Shown: piece by piece, positions 44,861 to 57,275 of the stretch
Layout of the letters: each line of letters starts with the position of its first letter
Numbering within the stretch: position 1 is the first letter of the stretch
Source of the DNA: Chlorocebus sabaeus
Lineage: Eukaryota > Chordata > Mammalia > Primates > Cercopithecidae
Assembly (NCBI RefSeq): GCF_047675955.1
Contig: NC_132911.1
Span: forward strand, 22,962,565 to 23,026,564
Direction of reading: 5' to 3'
Length of the DNA stretch: 64,000 nt
The notes under the pieces: model-generated
Databases searched by the model: none
What the model was told of the DNA's origin: nothing
What the model saw: only the letters and a program-made list of their open reading frames with translations
Program-made: the position numbers and the translations under genes

Positions 44861-45360
44861 AGTCCATTTTGTGTTGCTCTAACAGAATACCACAAACTGG
44901 GTAATTTATAATGAAATCTAGATTTTAAAAGAAACAAATTTATGGCCAGGCGAGGTGGCTCATACCAGTAATGTCAGCACTTTGGGAGGTTGAGGTGGGA
45001 GGATCACTTGAGGTCAGAGGTTCAAGACCAGCCTGGCCAACATGGTGAAACCCTGTCTCTACTAAAAATATAAAAATTAGCTGGGCGTGGCAGCATACGC
45101 CTGTAGTCCCAGCTACTCAGGAGGCTGAGGCGGGAGAATCGCTGGAACCCAGGAGGTGGAGGTTGCAGTGAGCCAGATCACACCACTGCACTCCAGCCTG
45201 GGCGACAGAGCAAGACTCTGTCTCAAAAAAAAAAAAAGTATTATCTCATGGTCCTAGAGACTGGGAGGTCCAAGACCAAGGGGCTGGCAGCAGGGACATC
45301 ATGTGGGCAGCAATCACAGATCACAGAGACACAGATCGCAGTAGGCTAGAGACTGGTTGG
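44861..45360 (-). mobile_element. MaLR-type LTR fragment, antisense, split by an Alu
   Basis: TGTCTTAGTCCATTTTGTGT, ACAGAATACCACAAACTGGG and TAATTTATAATG lie left of the Alu. AGACTGGGAGGTCCAAGACC and AAGGGGCTGGCAGCAGGG lie right of it. Confidence 0.7.
44944..45237 (+). mobile_element. Alu (AluS-like), sense
   Basis: GGCCAGGCGAGGTGGCTCATA to a poly-A tail. It sits inside the MaLR fragment. Confidence 0.92.
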
Positions 45361-45486
45361 AGGTGGGGCAGTGGGAGGGCAGGGTAAGCAGTTTCATGTG
45401 CTGGATTTGGAAGAACAAGTAGAAATAGCCAGACACAAAGTTCTAATTGTAATGACAATACATGAAGTCCTCAATCTGGACTTCGA

Positions 45487-45990
45487 AGAACTGAACCATT
45501 AGTCACTTACGAGACCTTGGGCAAGTTACTACTTTTTTTTTTTTTTTTTGAGACAGAGTCTCATTCTGTCACCCAGCTGGAGTGCAGTGGCACAATCTTG
45601 GCTCACTGCAATCTCTATCTCCCATGTTTAAGCAATTCTCCTGCCTCAGCCTCCCAAGTAGCTGGGATTATAGGTGTGCACCACCACACTCAGCTAATAT
45701 TTGTATTTTTGGTAGAGATAGGGTTTCACCACATTGACCAGGCTGGTCCCCAACTCCTGACCTCAAATGATCCATCCACCTTGGCCTCCCAAAGTGCTGG
45801 GATTACAGGTATGAACCACTGTGCCTGGCCACGTTATTACTTTTTTAAGCTCCCATTTTCTCAATGGTAAAATGGAGATAACATTATCCACCTGTTTAGA
45901 TTGCTGTGAGAATTAAATGAAATAATCCAAGTGAAGTGCTAAGTACAAAGCTTGACATATAATGATAATTGATACAAAGTCCACTGTGAA
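45487..45990 (+). repeat. MIR interrupted by an Alu
   Basis: GAGACCTTGGGCAAGTTACT is followed by the Alu. After it come CCCATTTTCTCAATGGTAAA, ATGGAGATAACATTATCC and GCTGTGAGAATTAAATG, a clear sense MIR. Confidence 0.8.
45533..45830 (-). mobile_element. Alu, antisense, in the MIR
   Basis: Poly-T, GAGACAGAGTCTCATTCTG to GTGCCTGGCC. The short direct repeat GTTACTACTTTTTT / GTTATTACTTTTTT flanks it. Confidence 0.92.
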
Positions 45991-46324
45991 TCATTATTAA
46001 ATGGCACCTCCTAATTTGATAGTGGACGGTAAGTCAAGGGAGAAGAATACATCTCTATAAATGCCCTTCCTAATCAAACTATGCTACTTGTTGGAAAATT
46101 AATGTACATTGCTAACGAGTCTCTCTTTCACTCATGTCATTTGCTCTGTGGTTGTTTGGTGATCCAAATGTTCTTCATGTCTGCACCATCCTGAAGGTGT
46201 CTTCAGATTAGAATCCAGTGGTCAGGGGCTCTGTCTACCTGGGTTTCCTCTTACTTGTCCTAGAGCCCTGGACAGCTCCCATAGCTGCAGTTTCAGAAGG
46301 CACTTTAGAAATGAACAAGCTCAG

Positions 46325-46611
46325 CCTATAATCCCAGCACTTTGAGAAACTGAGGCTGGTGGATCACCTGAGGTCAGGAGTTTAAGACCAGCCTGGTCAA
46401 CGTGGTGAAACTCCGTCTCTACTAAAAAACACAAAAGTTAGCCAGGCGTGATGGTGGCTGCCTGCAATCCCAGCTACTTGAGAGGCTGAGATGGGAGAAT
46501 CGCTTGAACCCGGGAGGCGGAGGTTGCAGGGAGCCAAGATCATGCCACTGCACTGCAGCCTGGGTGACAGAGCGAGACTCTTGTCTCAAAAACAAAACCA
46601 ACAAACAAAAA
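46325..46611 (+). mobile_element. Alu, sense, 5'-truncated
   Basis: Begins within CCTATAATCCCAGCACTTTG, lacking the first 20 or so bases. It has a perfect 18-bp target-site duplication AGAAATGAACAAGCTCAG (46307-46324 and 46612-46629). Confidence 0.93.
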
Positions 46612-47313
46612 AGAAATGAACAAGCTCAGAGTCTCCTTGTCCACGAAGGGAGGTGGAGGCCAGTGTGTGTGACTTGCCCCACACCGACGGCAGCATAAAA
46701 ACAGTGATGAGCAAAGCAACACATCTGACTTCACAGTTCTCCTCTCAGCAGCTGGGGCACAGGTAGAGACAGGAGGTGCTGTCTTTCAGGGCCATGCTTA
46801 GTCAGTCCTGTGAAAGTTTCCCCGATACGCATACACAGAGGGTGTCAGTTCAGGCTCAAAGGTGGCCTCCCAAAGCTGACCACCCCCCGGGAGTGACCTG
46901 TGTGTACAGCTGGCTTCCTGCTCCCCCGCTGGGGAAGAGGCTGCTGTTGTGTTTCTAAACAATGCTTTCAGGGCTGGCTTCCTCCGTGAGGAGCCCACTG
47001 CATCGGGACTTGGATCAAGAGGTCTACGTTTTCTTCCTGCCCTGTACTTTAATATAATTATCATAACTGAAAATGTAATGTAAGAAGGTTAATCAGAATA
47101 TTAACTATAATCTAACAAAACAACTTGCTTTTATTTTTTTTTTTGGTGTGTCACCTGACACCTGAATAGATCACTTTACATTTTTGCCATCGTGGCATAC
47201 TTCAATTTACAAGCGCAGTGACTATATTTATTTTGGTACCCTTTCATTACTCGGTGCTTGGTGCAATACTTGATACATAGCATGTGGCCAACAAATGATT
47301 ATTGAATAAATAC

Positions 47314-47615
47314 TTTTTTTTTTTTTTTTTCGGGAGAGAGTCTCGCTCTGTTGCCCAGGCTGGAGTGCTGTGGCACGATCTTGGCTCACTGCAACCTCTG
47401 CTGCCTAGGGTTCAAGCGATTCTCATGCCTTGGCCTCCTGGAGTAGCTGGGCTTATAGGCACTTGACACCTTGCCCGGCTAATTTTTGTATTTTTAATAG
47501 AGACGGGGTTTCACCGTGTTGGCTGGACTGGTCTCGAACTCCTGGCCTCAAGTGATCTACCCGCCTTGGCCTCCCAAAGTGCTGGGATTACAGGCGTGAG
47601 CCACCGCGCCTGGCC
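47314..47615 (-). mobile_element. Alu, antisense
   Basis: Poly-T, CGGGAGAGAGTCTCGCTCTG to CGCGCCTGGCC. Confidence 0.92.
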
Positions 47616-48300
47616 TGAATGCTATTTTTTAATACACTGTTTTCATTGAGTGTAATAGGAACAATTCCCTATACTTCTAGAGTATAAACAATTGTAATTT
47701 TTAATGTTTCCATACTAGCAGAGAATCATAATTTATTAAAGGTTTCATTTAGTTTGAATTTTGACTGTTTCCTTTGTTGTTTTCACTGTTGTACATATTA
47801 TCATAAAAAGGTTCATGCACATTTTTTAGCACCTTTGGAATTAAATGCCTTAGAATCAATTCCCAAGAATGGAGTTACTGCCTTTCGGAGGTGTGGACAA
47901 TTTTATGGTTCAATGTGTGTTTCTTAAGGGTTTGCCCTTTCTACAGAACATACTCATGCATCTCTCTCTAAATATGTCCTAGTGAACCATGAAAGGCCCA
48001 GAGACCATTTCCAAAAGCCCCTAACTGAGATCTCTTTGAAGGGTCTGAAGACATTCATTGGAGGCCAGGAGCACTAGGGGCCGTCTCTGTTAGGTGGAAC
48101 AGAGTAGATCTTCTGGTTTCTGAGTAATAACATGAATTATTAACAGAAATGATGCCTTTCCTCTTAGGTCCTAAAACAAAATCCAAAAATGTGTCCTACC
48201 GTAATGCAAACTCTCTGAGAGGCAGCAGAGCTCCAGGCAGGTCTTGCTTTGATATTACATGAAACTGTGTGATCATAAAGCCTACGTGAGAACTCTATTA
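47616..48300. other. intergenic; old L1 antisense debris on the left
   Basis: 47760-47930 (TGTACATATTATCATAAAAAG, CAATTCCCAAGAATGGAG) resembles antisense L1M/L2 text. No gene seen. Confidence 0.5.
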
Positions 48301-48304
48301 ATAG

Positions 48305-48795
48305 CTTTTATTGCTTCTCTAACAAACTGTCACAAACTTAGTGGCTAAAAACAATGCGAGTTTATTACCCTACAGTTAGGTTGACATGGGCCTACAAGGG
48401 TCTCACCAGCCACAAGGCTGCATGCTTTCCTGGAGGTTCTCGCGGGAATCGGCTTCCTTGCCACTTCCGACTTCCAGAGACCACCCTTGCCACTTCCAAA
48501 TTCCAGAGATCGTTCCTTGGTTGCTGCTTGGGCCTCTTCCTCCATCTTCACGGTCAGCAACGATCAACTCTCTCTTCCCAAAGCCTGGAAAGTCTCTCTG
48601 ATGTGAAAGGACTCATGTGATTATATTGGGCTCACCTGGCTAATCCAAGCTACTCTCCCATTTCAAGGTCCTTAATCAATCTGTAAAATTCCCTTTGTTA
48701 TGTAAGGTAATGTATTATAGGTTCCAAGGATTAGCTCAGGGACATGCGTGGGAGTGAGAGAGGTGGAGAGAGGGATTATTTTGGCTACTACAAGA
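48305..48795 (-). mobile_element. MaLR-like (MLT1-type) LTR, antisense, diverged
   Basis: CTTCTCTAACAAACTGTCAC, AAACTTAGTGGCTAAAAACA, CATGTGATTATATTGGGCTC and GGATTATTTTGGCTACTACA outline an antisense MLT1-type LTR. Confidence 0.6.
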
Positions 48796-48809
48796 CCTAA
48801 AATGGGAAT

Positions 48810-49055
48810 ATATTTCTTTAATTAAAAATATATGCATCTTAAGAATGACATAATAGACTTTGGGGACTCAAGGGGAAAGGGTAGGAAGGGGGTGAGGGAT
48901 AAAAGACTACAAATTGGGCTGAGTGTAGACTACTTGGGAGATGGGTGTACTGAAATTTCAAAAATCACCACTAAAGAACTTACTTATTTCACCAAATACG
49001 ACCTGTTCCCCTAAAACCTAAGGAAATAAAAAAATTAAATATATATATATATCAT
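48810..49055 (+). mobile_element. L1 3'UTR (L1PB/L1MA-like), sense
   Basis: GACTTTGGGGACTCAAGGGG, AGGGATAAAAGACTACAAAT, TGGGAGATGGGTGTACTGAA and CGACCTGTTCCCCTAAAACC follow the L1 3' end, then an AATAAA and A/T tail. Confidence 0.85.
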
Positions 49056-49538
49056 ACATGGAACATATAACATTATTTATCCACTTACATAACAAGTGAC
49101 TAAATTGGGTGAGTCAAGCATAAAAATGAGCTCAGAGAACTCTTCATCCCCTGGAGGCATTCAGAGAAAGCTCTCTGGGATACCACGCAGCCTGGCTGTC
49201 CATCGCCTGTGACCCCAGGGCCAGGCCTGCCTCCCTTCTTCAAGCTTGGCACAACTGCCTGCCATTGTGGGAAAGTGGGACTAGGGCAGAGGCATGACCT
49301 GGCATGGCATCAGGCAGAGAGAGGGGGTGAGAGCAGGAGCGAGGCCCTCAAGGTGGACCTGCCGAGGATGTCTCTGGTTCCCAGGCTCTGTGTGCAGAGC
49401 TTCCTTTTGCAAGGACATCTTCCTCCTTGGTGGGCGTCATCCATCTGCTTCCCCAGGCTATTGGATTTTTCTCACCTGGATCTTGTGTTTAGCAAAAGTT
49501 CCCCTAGAGAGGCTGCGTGATGAATGACCCTGCCACAG

Positions 49539-49540
<2 letters not shown>

Positions 49541-49576
<36 letters not shown>
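49541..49576. repeat. (GT)n microsatellite
   Basis: About eighteen GT units. Confidence 0.95.
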
Positions 49577-49577
<1 letters not shown>

Positions 49578-49904
49578 TTGGAGTTGCAAGACTTGATTAG
49601 CTGAGGCTTTTGTTTTTCACTTGTGACTAACATGAATGGAAGTGTAATACAAAGAAGGATAAGGAGAGCATCTCTCCTGGAAGCCTGTAAGTTGAGGGTA
49701 TGGATGGAGAGAAGCCACTGAACTCCGGGATATGGAACTGAGCGCAACACAGGCAGCAAGTGGCTTTCTTTTGGGATGCTATGATGTGTTCTGACCTGGG
49801 ATTCAGGACCCACTGCATTTGACTCTCAATCCCAGCTCTTCGCGAATCCTGAACGCATGTTGGCACCACATCCTCTTTGAGCCCTCCAGTGAAGCCTCGG
49901 ACTT

Positions 49905-49921
49905 ACCACTAGATGGCGTCC
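49905..49921 (+). promoter_or_regulatory. candidate CTCF motif
   Basis: ACCACTAGATGGCGTCC fits the CTCF core CCA(C/G)(C/T)AG(A/G)(G/T)GGC. It sits at the edge of a small CpG-rich patch (49910-49960). Confidence 0.55.
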
Positions 49922-50721
49922 GAGCTCGCGCTCTCCACCGCGGCGCAGCAAAGCGGCAGGAAGCGGTCCAGAGGTGCCTCAGTGGCCACCGGCAGGGAGG
50001 TGACAAGAGTTCTACCCCATCAGACACAGCCACTCCCGCCCCTGGTTTTGCCTGATTCCCTAGGAGTATCCATCAAGACTAAACTAGGAAGTTTTTGCTC
50101 CTCCATTCCCTGGATCCAATCCTAGGGAAAATGTGGTCCTTTTGCTTCTGGGGACTCCCAAAATGAAATGTGCACCTTTTCCAGTAAAAACTAATTTGTT
50201 TTGTAATTTATTTTGTTTGTTTGTTTACAGGAAAAGGAGAGGAATACTAATTTGGGCTTGAGTTTTGGATCTTATTTTCTAGGCAAAGTCCTCTCCGGGC
50301 CTACATTTCTAGTTTATAAAATGAAACTAGAAATTCCTGCCTCATGAAACTGCCTGAGTAAAACGCAATAATGCTGTGTCATGTGTGTGGCACAGTTTCT
50401 GGCACTTAGTAGGCGCTTTATATCTTACTACTATTCCAGGTGGATTGGAGCTCTATTTATTCACCTTTACACGTTCTTGTCTATCACAGCGCCTGACATC
50501 CTCCATGCAGAGGAACAAACTCACAAATGGGATTTGCAAACATTGATCTTCATCAACTATTCTATTACTGAAACACTAAATTTTGTGGAGGATTCAAAAA
50601 TATTATGAAACTGTTGCCTACGGTGTCTAACAAAATGACCTGAGAAGACAAGATTAATGAAAACACATTTAACAGTGAACACAGAAGCTACTAAACGAAA
50701 AGTAATTAAAAATGTGTGATC

Positions 50722-51018
50722 GGCCATGTGTGGTGGCTCATGGTTGTAATCCCAGCACTTTGGGAGGCTGAGGCGGGCAGATCACTTGAGGTCAGGAGTT
50801 CAAGACCAGCCTGACCAACATGGTGGAACCCCGTCTCTACTAAAAATACAGAAATTAGCTGAGTGTGGTGGTGCATGCCTGTAATCCCAGCTACTCAGGA
50901 GGCTGAGGCTGGAGAATCACTTGAACCTGGAGGTGGAGGTTGCAGTGAGCCGAGATTGTACCATTGCACTCCAGCCTGGGCAACAGAGGGAGACTCTGTC
51001 TCAAAAAAATTAATTAAT
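50722..51018 (+). mobile_element. Alu, sense
   Basis: GGCCATGTGTGGTGGCTCATG to an A/T-rich tail. The flanks are AAAAATGTGTGAT and AAAAATGTATGAT, an eroded target-site duplication. Confidence 0.9.
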
Positions 51019-52080
51019 TAAATAAAAATGTATGATATTGGCTGTTTATAATTAAATTTATAGCTCCTCAAACAGAGCACAGTTTCTTGAATTCTGACAT
51101 TCAAGAGGAGAGTTGACATCTGGATTATTTGTTGATTACAGGCTGTTTGTCAGATCCTAGAAATTTTATGGGAAGAAGACGACAAATTTTGCAACGGGGA
51201 TATTGTTATGTCTAGAAGGCAACCCTGGGAGCAGGTAGACCTCATGAGAGCTTCAAGCTTCCAAGTATGAAATAGAGGTGCCTGGAGACAGGAAAAAGGA
51301 GCCCCAAAAGGGAAGTGAAAGGACATTGAAGACAACATTTAGCTACTGCACCATTTGGTGGATGATTTCTTCCTCATTCAGGGTGTGAATAACTCATGTA
51401 ATTATAATCTGGAAGCTACCTTAAACGTGTTGCGGCTTGATCTTGCACCCAATATAGGAGATTTTATATCTTATCATTGACTAAAGACATCCAAATCACA
51501 GCTTAAACGCTTTCAGGGATGGGAATTCATTCTCTTAGAGGAGAGCTCGCTTCTTCATTAGACAGTTCTAGTTGTCATCATTCACCCCAAATTTCCTGTA
51601 GCTCCCCTTAAGGGTACTAGTTCTGTGAGTTTCATCCCTCTCCCAGAGGTCAGTGCTTCAAATCGCCAAGAGCTGCCATTACATCTTCCCTAACTTTTTC
51701 TCTCCAAATGTCCCCCTGCCTTCAAATATTTGTCAAGCAGCTCCTCGCCCCTCGTAGACCACCCCGTTTGGAGGGAAAGGAGCATCTAGGGGGCATCTAG
51801 CCCCTCGGCTTCCTGGCTATATCATGACATGGCACTAGATGGCGCTGTGACCACAGCCCCACCCGGGTACTCCAGGTACTCAGGAGTGACTTGAGGTCTC
51901 CCCTAAGAAGCCAGTGCCAACGTCATCTTGCCTCATATCCCTGTCTTCCTCAGTGACCACTAGAAGTCCAAATCCAGCCTCTGGAGTGACTCAGTGTCAC
52001 CTTCACTCTCGTTCCCGACCTCTGTGTCTGTCTGATGAGGGTATCTGAGGTTCTGCCTATCCAGTACACTTCACTCCTTT
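51019..52080. other. intergenic, no gene seen
   Basis: Unique sequence with the CTCF-type motif at 51831-51847. 51480-51790 has a C+T-rich old-repeat look but was not assigned. Confidence 0.55.
51831..51847 (+). promoter_or_regulatory. candidate CTCF motif
   Basis: GGCACTAGATGGCGCTG lies within TGACATGGCACTAGATGGCG, close to the CTCF consensus (AGATGGCGCT core). Same orientation as the motif at 49905. Confidence 0.55.
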
Positions 52081-52084
52081 CTTT

Positions 52085-52341
52085 TTGAAAAAGGGTCTCG
52101 CTCTGTCACCCAGGTTGGAGTGCAGTGGCACAGTCACTGCAGCCTCGATCTCCCGGGCTCAAGAGAGCCTCCTGCCACAGGCATGTGCCACCACGCCCGG
52201 CTAATTAAAAAAATTTTTGTTTTGTAGAGACAGGGTCTCCCTATGTTGCCCAGGCTGGACTTCAACTCATGGGCTCAAGTGATCCTCTGCCTTGGACTTC
52301 TAAAGTGTTGGGATTACAGGCGTGAGCCACCATGCCTGGCC
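52085..52341 (-). mobile_element. AluJ-like, antisense, internally deleted
   Basis: TTTGAAAAAGGGTCTCGCTCT to CATGCCTGGCC. It lacks part of the right arm and is well diverged. Confidence 0.85.
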
Positions 52342-52888
52342 CTGCCCTCCTCCTGGTGTCAGCAAAGCAGTTTTCCTTTGAAGGACCACTTCCCCACTTG
52401 CCAACATGTGATTCTGGTGGGTTCTGCCCTCTCAGAGTGGCCACTAGAGATGCAGCCTCACTAACCACCATGGATGGCTCAGGCTGAAATTTCCCCGGTG
52501 TCATAAGGGAGGTGCACACTTCCCAGGGTTGTTGGGCCACCATCTGCTGCTGCATGGGGAGAGGCTGCCTGGGAGCGTGGCCAACACAGAGGACGGCAGA
52601 GCAGGGAGACCGAAGGAGAGCCCCTCGAGGATGTGGCTTGGGTCCTTGTGATCAGCACTGAAGCCAGCAAGCAGCCCCACTACACTTCCAGTTATATGGA
52701 TAAATACACTCTCTTCTCTTTTGCTGAATCTAGCTTGAGTTGGATTTCTGACATTTGAAAATGGAGAGTCCTAATATAATCCCTAACCTGACTCGATCTC
52801 CCACGCCTCCTCTGGGGTGGAGGGTTGTACATTTTGTTACCCTCCCTTGGAGCACTTACGGAGTGATCAGCACATTCTCTGGTATTCT

Positions 52889-53174
52889 TTTTTTTCTTTA
52901 AAGAGACAAGGTCTCACCCTGTTGCCCAGGGGGTGTGATCACAGCTCACTGTAGTGTCGACCTCCTGGACTCAAGCAATCCTTTTGCTTTAGCCTCCTGA
53001 GGAGCTGAGACAACAAGTGTGCACCCACCATGCCTGGCTAATTTTTAAATATTTTGTAGAGACAAGGGTTTCACTATGTTGCCTAAGTTGGTCTCGAACT
53101 CCTGGCCCTAAGTGATCCTCCCACCTCAGCCTCCCAAAGTGCTGGGATGACAGGCGTGAGTCACATACCTGGCC
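52889..53174 (-). mobile_element. AluJ-like, antisense, diverged
   Basis: TTTAAAGAGACAAGGTCTCAC to ATACCTGGCC, with a deletion in the first 40 bases. Confidence 0.85.
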
Positions 53175-53179
53175 TTGTA

Positions 53180-53640
53180 ATCTCTCTCCTGCTACCTGCT
53201 TTTGTTATCTTAAATCTGGCTCCTTCCTTCAGGACACTGGTTCCCCTGTAACCCTCTCAGAAGGGTGGAGTTTTCCCCCTCACCTTCATGTACCTGAGGG
53301 CTGAGCTGCCGCCACCCGCCCTCGCTACTGTGCCTAGCAGTCTACTGGCAGCTGCCCCGTGCTTACTGAAGACCTCAGCTCAAGACTCATTGACTTTCTC
53401 TCTGCCCAATCCTAGCCACTGTACCCAGCTATTTCAACATCCACATGGATGATTCTTCCAATGCCCTGGTCTCCATCACTTTAGCCACCTTATACCTCAT
53501 TATCACAGGTCACCACGTCACAATATCCAAAATCTCAAGTTCAAACATGCCACTTTGACCATCATCTTTTACGCTTACAGTTCACTGACTCTACCACCCA
53601 CAGTGTCTTTGACCTTGAGACTGCCAATGTTATGGGGTCC
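53180..53640 (+). repeat. L2 ORF-region fragment
   Basis: TATTTCAACATCCACATGGATG and GATTCTTCCAATGCCCTGG resemble the L2 endonuclease/RT region (FNIHVDD-like). Old debris. Confidence 0.55.
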
Positions 53641-53647
53641 CTGTATT

Positions 53648-53944
53648 CTTTTTTTTTTTTGAGATGGAGTCTTGCTCTGTCGCCCAGGCTGGAGTGCAGC
53701 GGCGCGATCTCGGCTCACTGCAAGCTCTGCCTCCCGCGTTCACGCCATTCTCCTGCCTCAGCCTCCTGAGCAGCTGGACTACAGGCAGCCGCCACTGCGC
53801 CCAGCTAATTTTTTGTAATTTTTTTAGTGGAGACGGGGGTTTCACTTTGTTAGCTAGGATGGTCTCGATCTCCTGACCTCGTGTTCCGCCCACCTCAGCC
53901 TCCCAAAGTGCTGGGATTACAGGCGTGAGCCATCGCGCCCGGCC
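53648..53944 (-). mobile_element. Alu (AluY-like), antisense
   Basis: TTTTTTGAGATGGAGTCTTGC to TCGCGCCCGGCC. It is flanked by CCCTGTATTCT on both sides (about 53637-53647 and 53951-53961). Confidence 0.92.
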
Positions 53945-53961
53945 TGGGCCCCTGTATTCTA

Positions 53962-55366
53962 GATTTTATGATCCCTCGTCATAGTTTCACTCCCCTGAAA
54001 ATATCCCGAATCCCTTTGTCTGTCTTTTCTTCCATGATACTCACCATGCCATATTTTTCTATTGATGACTTCTTTACACTGGGAGCTGTTTCTCAGATCC
54101 CTTTCTCTGAAAGGTTCAGAGTGTTAGATTTGGCCAACAGTGAAAATGTGCAAGATTTGGGAGTCAAGGTGAAACAGCAGCCATTATTCTGAAGGTTGTC
54201 ACTGATTAGAGGAAGACACCCAGGCTGGTGTTTGTCATTGGTTAGGGGTAGACACAGGGGTGCCAGAGATCCCAGCGTGCACTCCCTCTTTTCCTCGCTG
54301 GGACTCTCTTCCCAACTGCTGGCTGTACTGACCAACAGGGACCTCAGGCCCTTCTCCAGGTACTTTGATGGGAACTCACAGAGCAGCAGCACTCTTCTGT
54401 GAACTTTGACACCATCCCCCTTTGCAGTCTGCTTTCAGCAACCGAATGTGGCTAGCTTCCACATAGCCTGCAGGTGCCCAGCTGTTCTCCGGTGCAGGCC
54501 TGGTTGGTGGCTTTTTTTCTGATCCTTCAGTTCCATATTTGGATTCTTACTTCCCTGGCTCCTCCTACAATTGTGTAAGTTCTAATTGCTAGAATAAGTT
54601 CCTTATTACACAATACTCACCTTGTTCAGTCTCACTGATTTGCTTTTCTTTGAGCTTGCCCCAGAGAGACTGAATATTGCTGGAGAAAACAACCCTAGTG
54701 ACTGATTACACTTTAATTAATAACTGCATTGTAGTCATCCAGTTTTGTCTGTGTAGACCCTTTCCTTCTTCTGCAAGTAATAACAGCACGATGTTGCTGG
54801 AGGAAGTCTCCAGACCCCACTGAACACAGTCTGGGGGCTATTGCCCTTTGACTCAGTCTGGCCAGTCAGTTGCTCTCTCTTTGGAATCAGGATGCAGAGC
54901 AATGGAACTCTTTCATCCCAACAGCTGCAATCCATGACTGCCGTCCATGAGTTCCTGCTACCGAGAACTCCGCTCCTTCCGCTTTTTCCTTGACCATGTG
55001 AACTACTCTTCATTCTTCCAATAGATTTGTTGTTGAACTTAGCCAGAGTCCGAGTCTAAGGCTTGCCTGCTTTATCCATTGTCATCCCAGTGCTGGACAG
55101 AATAGAGTCAAAGCTAGAGACCTGTGACACACCACGAGAGACCTTCCCTTTGCTCAGGCTGATACTGAATAAAAGATCAATTTTCTCCAGGCTCTCCTTA
55201 CCATATCATCATGGCGTGCTTTCCTAGCTTTCACAATACTCGAGACCCAGAAATGTTTCAGAATAACAAGATCTCATTGAATCACCTGGGAAAGAGCCGT
55301 GGACCCAACACATTAGCTTGCCAGTTGTTTTCTTTGATACGTCCCAGATCTGTGAACTTGCACAAG
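53962..55366. other. intergenic, no gene seen
   Basis: Unique or very old sequence; no coding frame with family resemblance. 54560-55060 has an old-LTR feel but nothing I can assign. Confidence 0.55.
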
Positions 55367-55379
55367 CCACTCCCATTCT

Positions 55380-55681
55380 GCTTTGTTTTTTTTTTATCGA
55401 GACAGAGTCTCACTCTGTCACCCAGGCTGGAGTGTGGTGGCGCAATCTCAGCTCACTGCAACCTTCGCCTCCCAGGTTCAAGCGGTTTTCCCACCTCAGC
55501 TTCCTGAGTAGCTGGCATTACAGGCGCGTGCCACCACGCCCTGCAAATTTTTGTATTTTTAGTAGAGACAGGGTTTTGCCATGTTGGCCAGGCTGGTCTC
55601 AAACTCCTGACCTCTGGTGATTCGCCCGCCCAGGCCTCCCAAAGTGCTGGGGTTACAGGTGTGAGCCACCGTGCCCGGCCT
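55380..55681 (-). mobile_element. Alu (AluS-like), antisense
   Basis: TTTTTTTATCGAGACAGAGTC to GTGCCCGGCC. The 13-bp target-site duplication CCACTCCCATTCT is at 55367-55379 and 55682-55694. Confidence 0.93.
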
Positions 55682-55839
55682 CCACTCCCATTCTCTTAAG
55701 TGCAGGATACTACCTCTGTAAAATAAGTATATAGATACACTTGAGATTAGTTGCAGGGTCCTGGGTAAGCGAATTTCTCGAGGTGTACAAGTGCTCAAGA
55801 TCTATAATTCTGTGACTTCCACTAAGGTCCTCATCATAA

Positions 55840-56690
55840 ATGTGGTGACATTTTAGCATCTGCTTTAGTGTCATTTATAATACTGAAAAATTTGGGGAAA
55901 ACACAAATAACCACCAATAAAGGATAAATTTGGATATACACACATAATAGGCCATTTGGTGGTAGCTAAAAATCATGTTTTAGAAGGATTCTTAATGATA
56001 TGGAGAAATAAGTTAAAATAAGAGAAAAATACAATTTTTTATATACAAAGTGGTCCCAGAACAATGTGGGAGGAAGGGAATATATGAAAATATTAAGGTG
56101 ATTATTTGGGGGTGGCAGGGTTGTTAATCATTTTTTCCATTACATATACTTGTCTCTGTGTTTTAACATTTTTACAGTGAATATGTGACATATACTGTAA
56201 GAAAAAAAACTGAAAAACATTTTGAGATACCTGATCTATATATTCTAAATTATATGCCTTATACATGTTTATGCCCTTTAACTATATAAATTTCATTTTG
56301 GAGATTTACTATCAGACAGTAATTCAAATTATAGAGTATGCTATAATATGCAGATGTTAATGTAACAGTCTGTGTAATAGTGTAAAATTGGAAACAGCCT
56401 AATAATGCAGGAATGCTCAGAGAAGGATACACCATCTAATTAAAATCAAACGTGGACTTTTAAAATTGTGTATATGAAGTCTGTAATAACAAGGAAAGTT
56501 TATGAAGGAATGTTAAGTGAGAAACAATAAAATTATATTCTGATGATGTCTATGACATTTGAAACAAACAAAAATAATCCATTGAAATAATCTGGAATAA
56601 AGAAAGGTGATTATTTTGGGTGGTGAGACTTCAGGTAATTATAAAATATGACTTAGCTTTTCTACGTTTGCACCAACCTAATAAATAGTT
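55840..56690 (+). mobile_element. old L1M 3' fragments
   Basis: Two copies of the L1M-like end order (AAAATTTGGGGAAAACACAA then GATATGGAGAAATAAGTTAA; ATTGGAAACAGCCTAATAATG then GGAATGTTAAGTGAGAAAC). No ORF. Confidence 0.6.
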
Positions 56691-56759
56691 ACTTGTTATT
56701 TATGTAAACATGAAAAACGTGTAATTATTATTATTATTGTTTTTCTGCAGTGAAAACAT

Positions 56760-56791
56760 TTATTTTACAACAGTAATCTTTATTTTAGGTC
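56760..56791 (-). promoter_or_regulatory. poly(A) signals at the end of the retrocopied DNAJC5 3'UTR
   Basis: On the minus strand CTAAAATAAAGATTACTGTT is followed by GTAAAATAAATGTTTTCAC, and then by GCAGAAAAACAATAATAATA, a decayed poly(A) tail. This is the expected order for the 3' end of a processed retrocopy. Confidence 0.6.
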
Positions 56792-56975
56792 AACATTCAG
56801 ACATACAAGACGGAGATCACCATGCAAAACCAGCCTGGCTCTTAGATGTGTGTGCTCGAGCCAGGATCAGTCAGAGTCTGACAGCACCTACACCCCAACA
56901 CGGTTGGATTCCAGGATGCCAGTGACAAAACCAGAGAATGGACAACCAGCCTCCATGCATTTGCATTTAATTTTT

Positions 56976-57261
56976 TTTTGAGACGGAGTCTTGCTCTGTC
57001 GCCCAGCCTGGAGTACAGTGGCCGGATCTCAGCTCACTGCAAGCTCCGCCTCCCGAGTTCACGCCATTCTCCTGCCTCAGCCTCCTGAGTAGCTGGGACT
57101 ACAGGCGCCCGCCACCTCGCCCGGCTAGTTTTTTGTATTTTTTAGTAGAGACGGGGTTTCACCGTGTTAGCCAAGATGGTCTCGATCTCCTGACCTCGTG
57201 ATCTGCCTGCCTCGGCCTCCCAAAGTGCTGGGATTACAGGCTTGAGCCACCGCACCCGGCC
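56976..57261 (-). mobile_element. Alu (AluYR-like, Old World monkey type), antisense
   Basis: CAGTGGCCGGATCTCAGC, CCTCGCCCGGCTAGTTT and GGCTTGAGCCACCGC. The 14-bp target-site duplication TGCATTTAATTTTT is at 56962-56975 and 57262-57275. Low divergence; inserted into the DNAJC5 retrocopy 3'UTR. Confidence 0.93.
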
Positions 57262-57275
57262 TGCATTTAATTTTT

